NCBI GenBank assembly: GCA_022361175.1
Contig: JAKSBN010000094.1
Location: 1 to 36,750, forward strand
Source of the DNA: Pseudomonadota bacterium
GTDB taxonomy: Bacteria > Myxococcota_A > UBA9160 > UBA4427
Direction: 5' to 3'
Length of the DNA: 36,750 bases
Positions within the stretch are counted from its first letter, which is position 1. Each line of letters starts with the position of its first letter. The translations under genes and the position numbers were made by a program. The notes beneath the pieces were generated by a model that was not told the origin of the DNA, made no database searches, and saw only the letters and a program-made list of their open reading frames with translations. Below are positions 29,578-36,750 of the stretch, in pieces.

Positions 29578-31212
29578 ATGAGCCAAGAAGACCGAGATCG
29601 GCCGGAGCCGGCGCGGGAAGCCGACGAGGCAGCGTCGGAGGTCGGCGAGGCGGCCCGCGAGCCGACGCTCTCCGAGCAACCCACGCTGATGCCGTCCGCC
29701 GCTCCCGAACTCCCGCCGGCCGCCGCAGCGCCGGCGGACCCGGGGCCCGTGTTCGCGCCCGGCGACGTGCTCTTCGGCGCCTACGAGATCATCGACGTCC
29801 TCGGAAGCGGCGGCATGGGCGCGGTCTACCGCGCGCGCCACCTGAGCCTCGGAGGCCAGCGCGCCATCAAGGTGATGCACTCGTCCCGCGGCCAGAGCGC
29901 CGAGCTCCTCGAGCGCTTTCACCGCGAGGCCCAATCGCTGCTGGAGGTGCACCACCCGGCCGTCGTCCGCTGCCACGACCTCTTGCGGGACGACCACGGG
30001 CGCGTGGTGCTGGTGATGGAGATGATCGAGGGCGTGTCGCTGGCCGCGCACCTGCTCCAGAACGGCCCGCTCGCGGCGGCCGACGTGCGCGCCCTGGGCG
30101 CGCGGGTGGCCTCGGGGTTGGCGGCCGCACACGCGCGGGGCGTCATCCACCGCGACGTGTCCCCGGACAACATCGTGCTGCCGGACGGCCGCCCGGACCA
30201 GGCGAAACTGATCGACTTCGGCATCGCCAAGATGGCGGACCCCGACACGTCGACCATCGCCGAGGGGTTCAAGGGCAAGCTCGGCTACGCCTCGCCCGAG
30301 CAGCTGGGCTTCTTCGAGGGTCGCGTGGACGCGCGCTCGGACTTCTACAGCCTGGGCCTGGTGCTGTGCGAAGCGGCCACCGGGTCGCCCGTGCAGATGG
30401 GCGCGAACTTCGCCCAGGCCGCCGACGCGCGACGCACGCTGGCCGAGCATCCGCCCGAACTGCCGGCGCCGCTGCGAAAGCTGATCGAGCCGCTGCTGCG
30501 CTTCGACCCGAGCGAGCGGCCGGAGGCCGTGGAGCGTCTCTTCTACTGGGAAGAAGGGGCGAAACTCGAGCCGCGACGAAGGGCGCGCTGGCAGTGGGCC
30601 GCCGGACTCGTCGTTGCACTGGGTGCGGCCGGTCTCGTCTTGACCCTCACCGACGAGCCCGGCGCGCCCGTGGCACCCGCCGTCTCCGCACCTCCGCCGG
30701 CGCTGGCTCCCGAGAGCCCGACCGCAGCCCCGGCGACCGAGGCCTTCCAGGCCCTGCGCCGGCGCTTGGCGCGCGCGGAAGGCACCGCCCCCGACTGGAG
30801 CCCCCGGCTGGTGACCGCACCCGCCCAGGTGGCCGACGGAGCCACCTACCGCGTCCAGGTCGAGGCCAACTGCGCCTGCTACGCCCTGGTGTTCTCCCTG
30901 GACGGCGACAGCGAGCGCATCGACCTCTTGTACCCAAACGCCTACGACGCCCCCGCGGCTCTGGCGCCGGGCGCGCCGCTGCTGATCCCCACCTCGGACT
31001 TCTACAGCTTCGAAGCCGTCGCCGGCGCGGGCATCGACCGACTCAAGGTTCTGGTGCTGGCGGAGGAGCCCGCCTTCCCACCCGCCGGAACCGACTTCTG
31101 GAGCGCAACGCCCGAGGAGGCGGGGCGCATGGCTGAACTGGACACCCTGCTCGAGGGGCTGGCGCAGATGCGCTGGGCCTCCGCGGAGACCGCCCTGTAT
31201 GTCACCCCGTAG
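29578..31212 (+). CDS. Transmembrane Ser/Thr protein kinase with DUF4384 domain
   Basis: 544 residues, ATG 29578. Residues 1-60 are acidic and Pro/Ala-rich, including PTLSEQPTLMP. Kinase domain about 68-330: GSGGMGAVY P-loop, AIKVM (Lys98), VIHRDVSPDNIVL catalytic loop (HRDxSPxN rather than HRDxKPxN, seen in many bacterial kinases), LIDFGIAKMADPD (DFG), YASPEQLG. A membrane helix (WAAGLVVALGAAGLVLTLT, about 340-358) leads to a periplasmic part with a DUF4384 module (YRVQVEANCACYALVFSLDG...IDLLYPN...LIPTSDFYSFEA). DUF4384 occurs beside caspase-like peptidases and kinases; its ligand is unknown. The stop overlaps the next start by 14 bp. Confidence 0.9.
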   Translation: MSQEDRDRPEPAREADEAASEVGEAAREPTLSEQPTLMPSAAPELPPAAAAPADPGPVFAPGDVLFGAYEIIDVLGSGGMGAVYRARHLSLGGQRAIKVMHSSRGQSAELLERFHREAQSLLEVHHPAVVRCHDLLRDDHGRVVLVMEMIEGVSLAAHLLQNGPLAAADVRALGARVASGLAAAHARGVIHRDVSPDNIVLPDGRPDQAKLIDFGIAKMADPDTSTIAEGFKGKLGYASPEQLGFFEGRVDARSDFYSLGLVLCEAATGSPVQMGANFAQAADARRTLAEHPPELPAPLRKLIEPLLRFDPSERPEAVERLFYWEEGAKLEPRRRARWQWAAGLVVALGAAGLVLTLTDEPGAPVAPAVSAPPPALAPESPTAAPATEAFQALRRRLARAEGTAPDWSPRLVTAPAQVADGATYRVQVEANCACYALVFSLDGDSERIDLLYPNAYDAPAALAPGAPLLIPTSDFYSFEAVAGAGIDRLKVLVLAEEPAFPPAGTDFWSATPEEAGRMAELDTLLEGLAQMRWASAETALYVTP

Positions 31213-32731
31213 TCTCGGCGTCGGCACCGTCGCCGCTCTGCTCGCCTGGCTGGTGGCGAGTCCCACCGCGCTCGCGTCGGTGGAAAGCGAATTGGCCTTT
31301 CACCGCGGCGTCGTGGCCTACGGCGAGGGGCGCTACGAAGAGGCCCGCCGCCAGTTCGAGGCCATCCTGGCCGAGGACCCCGACGACGCGGCCGCGCTGC
31401 AGTACCTGGGCCTCATCGCGCAGGCCACGGGCGACGTGGAGACCTCGCTCGCGCGCTTGAACCGCGCGCTGGCGCTGGACCCGGACGACGTCGACGTGCG
31501 CACGGATCTGGCCGGCGCGCTGCTGGCGGCCGAACGCGACGCGGAGGCGGCCGCCGAGCTGGACACGGTGCTGGCCGCGGACGCCGAGCACGCCCGGGCC
31601 CACCTGTACCGCGGCATCGCCGCCTACCGCCTGGGCGAGGCCTCCCAGGCGATCTCCCACCTCGAGCGCGCCGTCGAGTTGGATCCGGCCCTCGCCACCG
31701 AAGCCCGCTACTACAGCGGACTCTCCCAAGCGATCGCGGGCAACTGGGCCGCCTCGGCCGGCGCCTTCTCGGAGCTGGAGGAAGACTCGCCGAACCACCC
31801 CCTGGCGCAGTCGGCCCGCAACCTCCAGGGCCGGCTGGCCGTGGCGCAGGAGGCCACCAAGCCGTGGCGCGTGGCCGCGACGGCGGGGGCCGAGTTCGAC
31901 AGCAACCCGACCGTGGTCGGCACGGGCCGCAATGAGGACGAGGACTTGGTCGGCATCTTCCGGCTCGAGGGCAGCGGCCGGTGGGACCGCGGCGGCTTCA
32001 GCGCGCAGGCGGGCTACGACGGCTTCCTGAGCCTGCACTCCCTGCAGCGCAACGAGGACGTGGACCAGCAGACCCACTTGACGTGGCTCAACCTCGGCTA
32101 CACCACCGACAACTGGTACCTGTCGCTCCGCTACGACTGGGCCATCACGCTCCTGGACCTGGACGACGAGTTCCGCCAGCTTCACGGCGTGACGTCGTCG
32201 GTCACGCGGCGCGTGGGCAACTGGGGCGCCACCCAGTTCTTCTACCAGTTCCAGAGCTTCGACTTCGACGAGGACCTGTCGGACCTGGAGACGTTCGACG
32301 ACTCCCCGGACTTCGGCGAGCTCGACCGCGACGGGCCCCAGCACTCGGTCGGCCTCACTCAGTTCGTGTTTCCGGGCGAGCCCTTCTCCTATCTCCGCGG
32401 CGGCTTCGTCTTCACGACGTTCGATCCCGACGGCACCGAGTTCCGCTTCGACGCCTACGAAGCCAACCTGGGCGCTTCGGGAGAGCTGCCGCTCGGCATC
32501 TCGGCCACGGCCTTCTACCGCTACATCCACCGGGACTATCGCGTGACGAGCATCTTCGACTCGGAGGAGCGCACCGACGACGCCCAGCGGATCACCGTCC
32601 AACTGCGGCGGGCGCTGGCGGGCCCCGTGGAGCTGACGGTGGCTTCGACGCTCACGCTGAACGAATCCGACGTCGGCGTGTACGACTACAACCGCGTCAT
32701 CGTGGGGAGCTACCTCACGGCCCGCTTCTAG
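31199..32731 (+). CDS. TPR-containing outer-membrane beta-barrel protein
   Basis: 510 residues, ATG 31199 inside the kinase 3' end. Signal peptide (AALLAWLVASPTALA), then about five TPR repeats between residues 30 and 205 (for example LGLIAQATGDVETSLARLNRALALDPDD and YRGIAAYRLGEASQAISHLERAVELDP). The C-terminal part from about residue 225 alternates hydrophobic strands and acidic loops (TAGAEFDSNPTV..., YLSLRYDWAITLLDLDDEF, FFYQFQSFDFDEDLSD) and ends VGSYLTARF, with terminal Phe. Periplasmic TPR plus barrel resembles the Slam/DUF560 plan, so surface delivery or assembly is possible; similarity not verified. The DUF4384 domain would face this protein in the periplasm. Confidence 0.75.
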   Translation: MSPRSLGVGTVAALLAWLVASPTALASVESELAFHRGVVAYGEGRYEEARRQFEAILAEDPDDAAALQYLGLIAQATGDVETSLARLNRALALDPDDVDVRTDLAGALLAAERDAEAAAELDTVLAADAEHARAHLYRGIAAYRLGEASQAISHLERAVELDPALATEARYYSGLSQAIAGNWAASAGAFSELEEDSPNHPLAQSARNLQGRLAVAQEATKPWRVAATAGAEFDSNPTVVGTGRNEDEDLVGIFRLEGSGRWDRGGFSAQAGYDGFLSLHSLQRNEDVDQQTHLTWLNLGYTTDNWYLSLRYDWAITLLDLDDEFRQLHGVTSSVTRRVGNWGATQFFYQFQSFDFDEDLSDLETFDDSPDFGELDRDGPQHSVGLTQFVFPGEPFSYLRGGFVFTTFDPDGTEFRFDAYEANLGASGELPLGISATAFYRYIHRDYRVTSIFDSEERTDDAQRITVQLRRALAGPVELTVASTLTLNESDVGVYDYNRVIVGSYLTARF

Positions 32732-32766
32732 CGACGATCCGCTTCCAACCCGCGAGGGGAGACACC

Positions 32767-33672
32767 ATGACGACCCAACACCATCGAATCCTGTGTGCCG
32801 CAGCCACCGCCGCCGCGCTGCTTCTGGCCGCCGCGGTCCAGGCGGACACCGCCACCGTCACCGCGGTGGAAGGCGCCACCGTCGGCGGCGAGCCGCTCGC
32901 CATGCACGGCCGCGTGGCCGACGGCCAGACCATCGAAACGGCGGCCGACGGCCGCTGCTCGATGCTGCTGGCCGAAGAGGCGGTGCTGCAGGTCTGCAAC
33001 CGGGCTTCGCTCCAGTTCGACACCCGGACGGCCTCGGGCGCCAGCGTCCTGTCGCTGGAACGCGGCGAGCTGAAGGCGACCGTCGGCAAGCGCGAATCGG
33101 ACCGCCCCCTGGAGATCCACACGCCGGTAGCGATCGCGAGCCTGCTCGGGACCATCGTGCACGTCTGGGTCGACCCGGAGACCGGGGTCACGACCATCAC
33201 GAGTCTCGAAAGCCGCGTCGCGGTGGAGAACGCCGATCCCGACGTCGAGGGCCGCCTCGTGCTGGAGCCGGGCGACCAGGCCACCGTCCACCCGGGCGAG
33301 AGCCCCCGCGCGGTCGCCTCCGAGGAGGTTGCATCGCTGGCCAAGCTGTCCGAGTGCCTGGACGACGAGGACTTCCGCCAGCTGGCCCTGCGCGCGGACA
33401 AGCAGCGGCGGTCCAAGGACCTGCTGGGCCAGATCGCCGCCATGGACGTGCCGGACGGCCTCCCCGGCGTGGGGAGCCCGATGGACCCGATGTTCGACGT
33501 CGTGAAGGCCGGCCGCACGGGCGGACGCCCGGACGTGGTCGACGTCTGCTTCCCCACCGGCTGCGATCCGAGCGTCCAGACCGGCGGCGGTGGTGGCGGC
33601 ATGGAGCCGGGCCGCGGCGACATACCGGTCTTCGGCGGCCCCGGCGCCGGCAACCAGGACACGCGGCCCTAG
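32767..33672 (+). CDS. Secreted FecR-domain protein with Gly-rich tail
   Basis: 301 residues, ATG 32767, GAGGGGAGA ribosome site. Signal peptide ATAAALLLAAAVQA, then a FecR-like domain (about 27-160): TVTAVEGATVGGEPLAMHGRVADGQTIETAADGRCSMLLAEEAVLQVC...SVLSLERGELKATVG...EIHTPVAIASLLGTIVHVWVDPETGVTTI. Stand-alone periplasmic FecR domains of this type occur beside CHAT and haemagglutinin-like genes and are not iron regulators as such. The C-terminus is VCFPTGC, then a hexaglycine GGGGGGMEPGRGD and a Pro/Gly tail. It follows the TPR barrel by 35 bp and ends 8 bp from the CHAT gene stop. Confidence 0.8.
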   Translation: MTTQHHRILCAAATAAALLLAAAVQADTATVTAVEGATVGGEPLAMHGRVADGQTIETAADGRCSMLLAEEAVLQVCNRASLQFDTRTASGASVLSLERGELKATVGKRESDRPLEIHTPVAIASLLGTIVHVWVDPETGVTTITSLESRVAVENADPDVEGRLVLEPGDQATVHPGESPRAVASEEVASLAKLSECLDDEDFRQLALRADKQRRSKDLLGQIAAMDVPDGLPGVGSPMDPMFDVVKAGRTGGRPDVVDVCFPTGCDPSVQTGGGGGGMEPGRGDIPVFGGPGAGNQDTRP

Positions 33673-33680
33673 CCGAGCCG

Positions 33681-36600
33681 CTAGTAGGCGCCCGAAAAGA
33701 CGAAGTTCGCCCAGTGGAGCGGCTTGCGAACGCCCAGGCGCCGTTCGCGCGCGACCCGTTCGAGCTGGGCGCGGCGCAGCGCCTCGGCGCCGCCGAGTAG
33801 ATCCCCCGGCAGGTCGTCGGCGCGGAGCGCCGTGTAGAAGGCGCGCATCAGCACCCGGGTCGCCGCGTCGTTGCTGCGCCAGAGGCTGGTCACCAGGGCG
33901 CGGGCGCCGGCCGCGCGCAGTCCCCACCGCAGGCCCTGCACCTCCTGGCCCCGCTGGTGCAGCCCGGTACCGGTGTCGCACGCCGACATCACCACCAGCT
34001 GAGAGCCCGACAGATCGAGTCCCGCCACCTCGAAGGCGGTGAGAATCCCCGGCACGTCTTCGGCGACGACCTGGGAAGTACTCGCGTTCGCGCCCGCCAA
34101 CACGATGCCCGAGAGCAGCAATGGATTCGCGGCGGACCGCCGTCCGCCGTCGCTCCACGCGGACGTCGCCTGGGTCTCGCAGCCGCCCAGGCCCGCGAAG
34201 TAGGCGTGGGTGGCCAGGTGCACGATCGGTGGTCGGGCGGCCAGCGCCTGCTGCAGCCCCGCCTTGGTGGCCTCCGCACCCCGCACCACCCGGTCGCTTC
34301 CCAGCAGCGCCGACAGTTCGGACAGTTCGCGCTCCGTGGCCGGGAGCGGCTCGAAGGGTGGGAGCGCGCAGGGCCCCGAAGCCGTCAGCACCAATGCACC
34401 ATCGCCGGAGCCGAACTCCGGCGCCCCGAACAGGAGCGCTCGCTCGAAGCCAGGGCGTTGGGGCGTGCCCACCGCTTCGGCCAGCTCGTAGAGCGACGTC
34501 CAGTAGCCGAGCGTCACGCGCTCGAGCAGGTAGGCCTCGGGCGCCTGCGGGTCGGGAAGGGCGCCGAAGGGAACGCCCCAGAGTGGTCCGTCCGGCACCA
34601 CCAGCCAGCGGCGCGTGTCGCCCAGAACCGGCTGCAGCGGGGCCAGGAGCAGCTCGGCGAGCTCCCGCCGCGCGGCGACCGCATCGCTGGCCTGATCGCG
34701 CATGGCACGGCCGAAACGATCCGCCGCCGCCTCGATGGGCGCGGCGGCGCCGAGCTCGACGCGCTGGACGCTGCACCCGGCCGGACGGATCAGCAGCGCC
34801 AGGTAGGAGGGAACCGGTTCGCCGGCGCTTCCGGGCAACGTCCGGTCGTAGGCCAGGAACTCGATGGCGACCGCGTCGGCGGGGATGTTGGAGCAGGCGG
34901 CCTGCAGGACCTCCAGCGGATCGCGGCCGCGGTCGGAGCTGCCGGAGAGCGCGGCCAGCGTCTCCAGTGAATCGATCTCGGCGGCCAGCCGCGCGGCCTT
35001 GGCCGCCAGGTCGGGGGAGTCGCTGAAGGCCGTGGCCACGTAGCGGGCCCGGAGGTCGCGCAGGCGCGCCAGAGCGTCGCGGCTCCTGCCGCTTCCGGCG
35101 CGGGCGCCCGCACGCGAGGCGGCGATGCTCCGCAGCACGGAGTCCCGGTGCGGCAAGACGGCAGTGTAGACCTCGCGCGTCGGCGCCGTCCCCACGGACA
35201 GCAACACCCCCACCACGTCCGCCGAGTCGTCGGCCAACAGCGACCGCTGGCGATCGGACAGGGCGCCGAAAGCGCGGCGCAGGTGCTCGGTCAGGCCGCG
35301 CGCGGCCTCGCGGGCGTGCGTCCAGGCCTCGCCCTCGCGGGCCCTCGCCACGGCCGTGCGGGCCGCCGCCATGTGTGTGCGCGCCAAGAGCGGATGCCCG
35401 GAGTCGTAGTGACGCGTCAGCAGTTCGAGGGCCGCGACGAGCTCCGCGGCGGCGGCGTCCGGCTTGCCGCGGTGGAGCAGGAGCCGGCTGCGCGCCAGGT
35501 GCGTCGGCGCCAGGGCCGGGTGCGCATCTCCGAGCGCGATGCGTTGGCTCGCCAGCGCCCGCGCCAGCAACGCCTCGGCACGCTCGCCGCGGCCGCGCTC
35601 CTGTTCGAGGCGCGCCAGGGTGCGCACGCCTTCGGCCACGACCGGGTGTCCCGCCCCCAAGGCAGTGGTGAGTGCCGCGAGCGCCGCGGCGTAGGCGTCC
35701 ACGGCCGTGGCGCGACGGTGCGCGGCCCAGGCCGCCAAGGAGCGATTGGTGCGCAAAGTCAGCGTTTCGGGGTGCGCGCCGCCCAGAGACGCCACGAGGC
35801 TCGCTTCGGCGGCGGCAAAGGCGGCGTCGGCGCGTTCCCAGTCGCCGAAGTCGGCGTGCAGGACGCCCAAGGCGTTCTGCACCCGGGCGGTTTCGGGGTG
35901 GCCCACGCCTAGCTTTTCTTGGCGAATCGCCAGCGCTTCGCCGTAGGCCGCCGTGGCCGCGCGCAGCTCGCGGGCTTGGCGGAGCGCATCTCCGCGCCGG
36001 TGCAGCACGGCCGCCGTAGAGGGATGCGCCGGGCCGAAGTGAGCGCGATGTCCGGCGAGCGCCGCTTCCAGCTGCGTCACCGCCTGGCGCGGCGAACCGA
36101 CCCGCAGCGCCAGATCGCCCGCGGCTTCCTGCCACTCCGCCCGCAAGAGTGGCGTCGCCAGTTCCGGCTCCACTTCGCGCAGCGCGCGATGGGCCGCCTC
36201 CAGGTCTCCGGTCTGGGCCAGCAGCCGGGCCAGCGTGATCCGCGGCCCCACCGCGCCGTCCTCGCGGGCGATCTGGATGGCGCGCCGAGCGGCGTCCATG
36301 GCCGCGTCGGGCCGCCCCAGCTGCAACTCGACCAGCGCCAGCGTCTGTGCGGCGCGAATCCGCTCGGCCCCCGCGCGGCCGGCCTCGGTCGCCTGCGCGT
36401 CGGCACGGGCCGCCGTCTCGCGAGCTTCCGCGTAGCGACCCGCCGCCGCCAGTCGCTCGGCCGCGGCCAGGTTCTCGGCAAAGGGAGCCACCACTCCGGC
36501 GCCCTGGCGCGGCCGCACCGCGGCGCAGCGGCGAAGCCGCTTCAGCAGGCGCGACTCGGCCCCGGGAAGTTCACCGGCGGCGGGGGCGGGCTGCGCCTCA

Positions 36601-36750
36601 AAGGCGCGCGCCGCTTCCGTCCGCCCGAGCGCGCGCGCGACGTGAGCCTGGTTCAGGCGCACGATTGCGAGACCCGGGTGCTCGCGGGGAAGCGCCCGGG
36701 CCAGCGTCTCGAGAGCACGGGCGGCCGCCTCGGGATCGCCGCGCCCACAC
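33681..36750 (-). CDS. TPR-CHAT domain protein (caspase-like peptidase), partial
   Basis: More than 1,020 residues; the frame stays open to the right edge, so the true N-terminus is outside. Many TPR repeats (for example ARVQNALGVLHADFGDWERADAAFAAAE, with the recurring LG.AHPETL pattern) fill the visible N-terminal 400 residues. The C-terminal CHAT domain has both catalytic elements: IVHLATHAYFAG (His codon 34206-34208) and VVMSACDTGTG (Cys codon 33978-33980), plus PLLLSGIVLAGAN and SLWRSNDAATRVLMRAFYTAL. CHAT peptidases are cysteine proteases related to separase and caspase, as in TPR-CHAT of type III-E CRISPR, but no CRISPR genes are near. It is the probable effector of the adjacent signalling genes; it ends 8 bp from the FecR gene in convergent orientation. 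Confidence 0.9.
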   Translation of the reverse strand, partial: CGRGDPEAAARALETLARALPREHPGLAIVRLNQAHVARALGRTEAARAFEAQPAPAAGELPGAESRLLKRLRRCAAVRPRQGAGVVAPFAENLAAAERLAAAGRYAEARETAARADAQATEAGRAGAERIRAAQTLALVELQLGRPDAAMDAARRAIQIAREDGAVGPRITLARLLAQTGDLEAAHRALREVEPELATPLLRAEWQEAAGDLALRVGSPRQAVTQLEAALAGHRAHFGPAHPSTAAVLHRRGDALRQARELRAATAAYGEALAIRQEKLGVGHPETARVQNALGVLHADFGDWERADAAFAAAEASLVASLGGAHPETLTLRTNRSLAAWAAHRRATAVDAYAAALAALTTALGAGHPVVAEGVRTLARLEQERGRGERAEALLARALASQRIALGDAHPALAPTHLARSRLLLHRGKPDAAAAELVAALELLTRHYDSGHPLLARTHMAAARTAVARAREGEAWTHAREAARGLTEHLRRAFGALSDRQRSLLADDSADVVGVLLSVGTAPTREVYTAVLPHRDSVLRSIAASRAGARAGSGRSRDALARLRDLRARYVATAFSDSPDLAAKAARLAAEIDSLETLAALSGSSDRGRDPLEVLQAACSNIPADAVAIEFLAYDRTLPGSAGEPVPSYLALLIRPAGCSVQRVELGAAAPIEAAADRFGRAMRDQASDAVAARRELAELLLAPLQPVLGDTRRWLVVPDGPLWGVPFGALPDPQAPEAYLLERVTLGYWTSLYELAEAVGTPQRPGFERALLFGAPEFGSGDGALVLTASGPCALPPFEPLPATERELSELSALLGSDRVVRGAEATKAGLQQALAARPPIVHLATHAYFAGLGGCETQATSAWSDGGRRSAANPLLLSGIVLAGANASTSQVVAEDVPGILTAFEVAGLDLSGSQLVVMSACDTGTGLHQRGQEVQGLRWGLRAAGARALVTSLWRSNDAATRVLMRAFYTALRADDLPGDLLGGAEALRRAQLERVARERRLGVRKPLHWANFVFSGAY

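Noticed and set aside
27490..33672. Type VI secretion regulatory locus (PppA, PpkA, Fha)
   Set aside because: The phosphatase, kinase and FHA types match, but no Tss/Tag structural gene is present and the downstream genes are TPR barrel, FecR and CHAT.
33681..36750. Type III-E CRISPR (craspase) TPR-CHAT
   Set aside because: TPR-CHAT architecture is shared, but there is no CRISPR array, Cas7-11 or other cas gene in the window.

Overview
The window is very GC-rich (roughly 70% by eye, not computed), densely coding, and carries no rRNA, tRNA or CRISPR that I can see. Gene content suggests a Gram-negative, probably uncultivated deltaproteobacterial (Myxococcota-like) lineage. The evidence is a PEP-CTERM exosortase substrate, a sigma-54-type promoter, two outer-membrane barrels, a full-length GlnE, Hanks-type kinase/PP2C/FHA signalling with CHAT and FecR proteins, and an F420/LLM-class oxidoreductase. 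The taxonomic call is inference from gene families only.

Layout. 1-5273 holds small housekeeping and detoxification genes: the tail of a Sel1-repeat protein, an ASCH protein, a GNAT, a 2Fe-2S ferredoxin, a thioesterase, a VOC protein, a HAD hydrolase, and a coupled nitronate monooxygenase/SDR pair. A 156-bp MITE-like inverted-repeat element (5270-5425) lies between the SDR and a convergent indoleamine 2,3-dioxygenase. 5422-12773 holds the dioxygenase, a YdjC deacetylase, an IMPase-type phosphatase, a methyltransferase, a cupredoxin with a repetitive N-terminus, an acyl-CoA dehydrogenase of the long methylsuccinyl-CoA-dehydrogenase type, and a PEP-CTERM protein. 12757-18538 holds an M18 aminopeptidase, an LLM oxidoreductase behind a clean palindromic operator, a crotonase, two divergent small secreted proteins (one with a sigma-54 promoter), and a methyltransferase/Nudix pair. 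18645-27353 holds glnE, an Omp85-like barrel, glutathione reductase, a CobW GTPase, a REPIN-like inverted repeat, endonuclease III with an altered Fe-S motif, and a Na+/Ca2+ exchanger.

The most interesting region is 27490-36750. Two FHA proteins, a membrane PP2C phosphatase, a Ser/Thr kinase with an extracytoplasmic DUF4384 domain, a TPR-plus-beta-barrel outer-membrane protein and a secreted FecR-domain protein lie in one direction. A large TPR-CHAT (caspase-like) protein converges on them with 8 bp between stops. No type VI secretion structural genes are present, so this is not the familiar PpkA/PppA/Fha module. I read it as a candidate envelope-sensing phospho-signalling system that ends in a CHAT peptidase. 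The individual domains are known; the combined system is inference.
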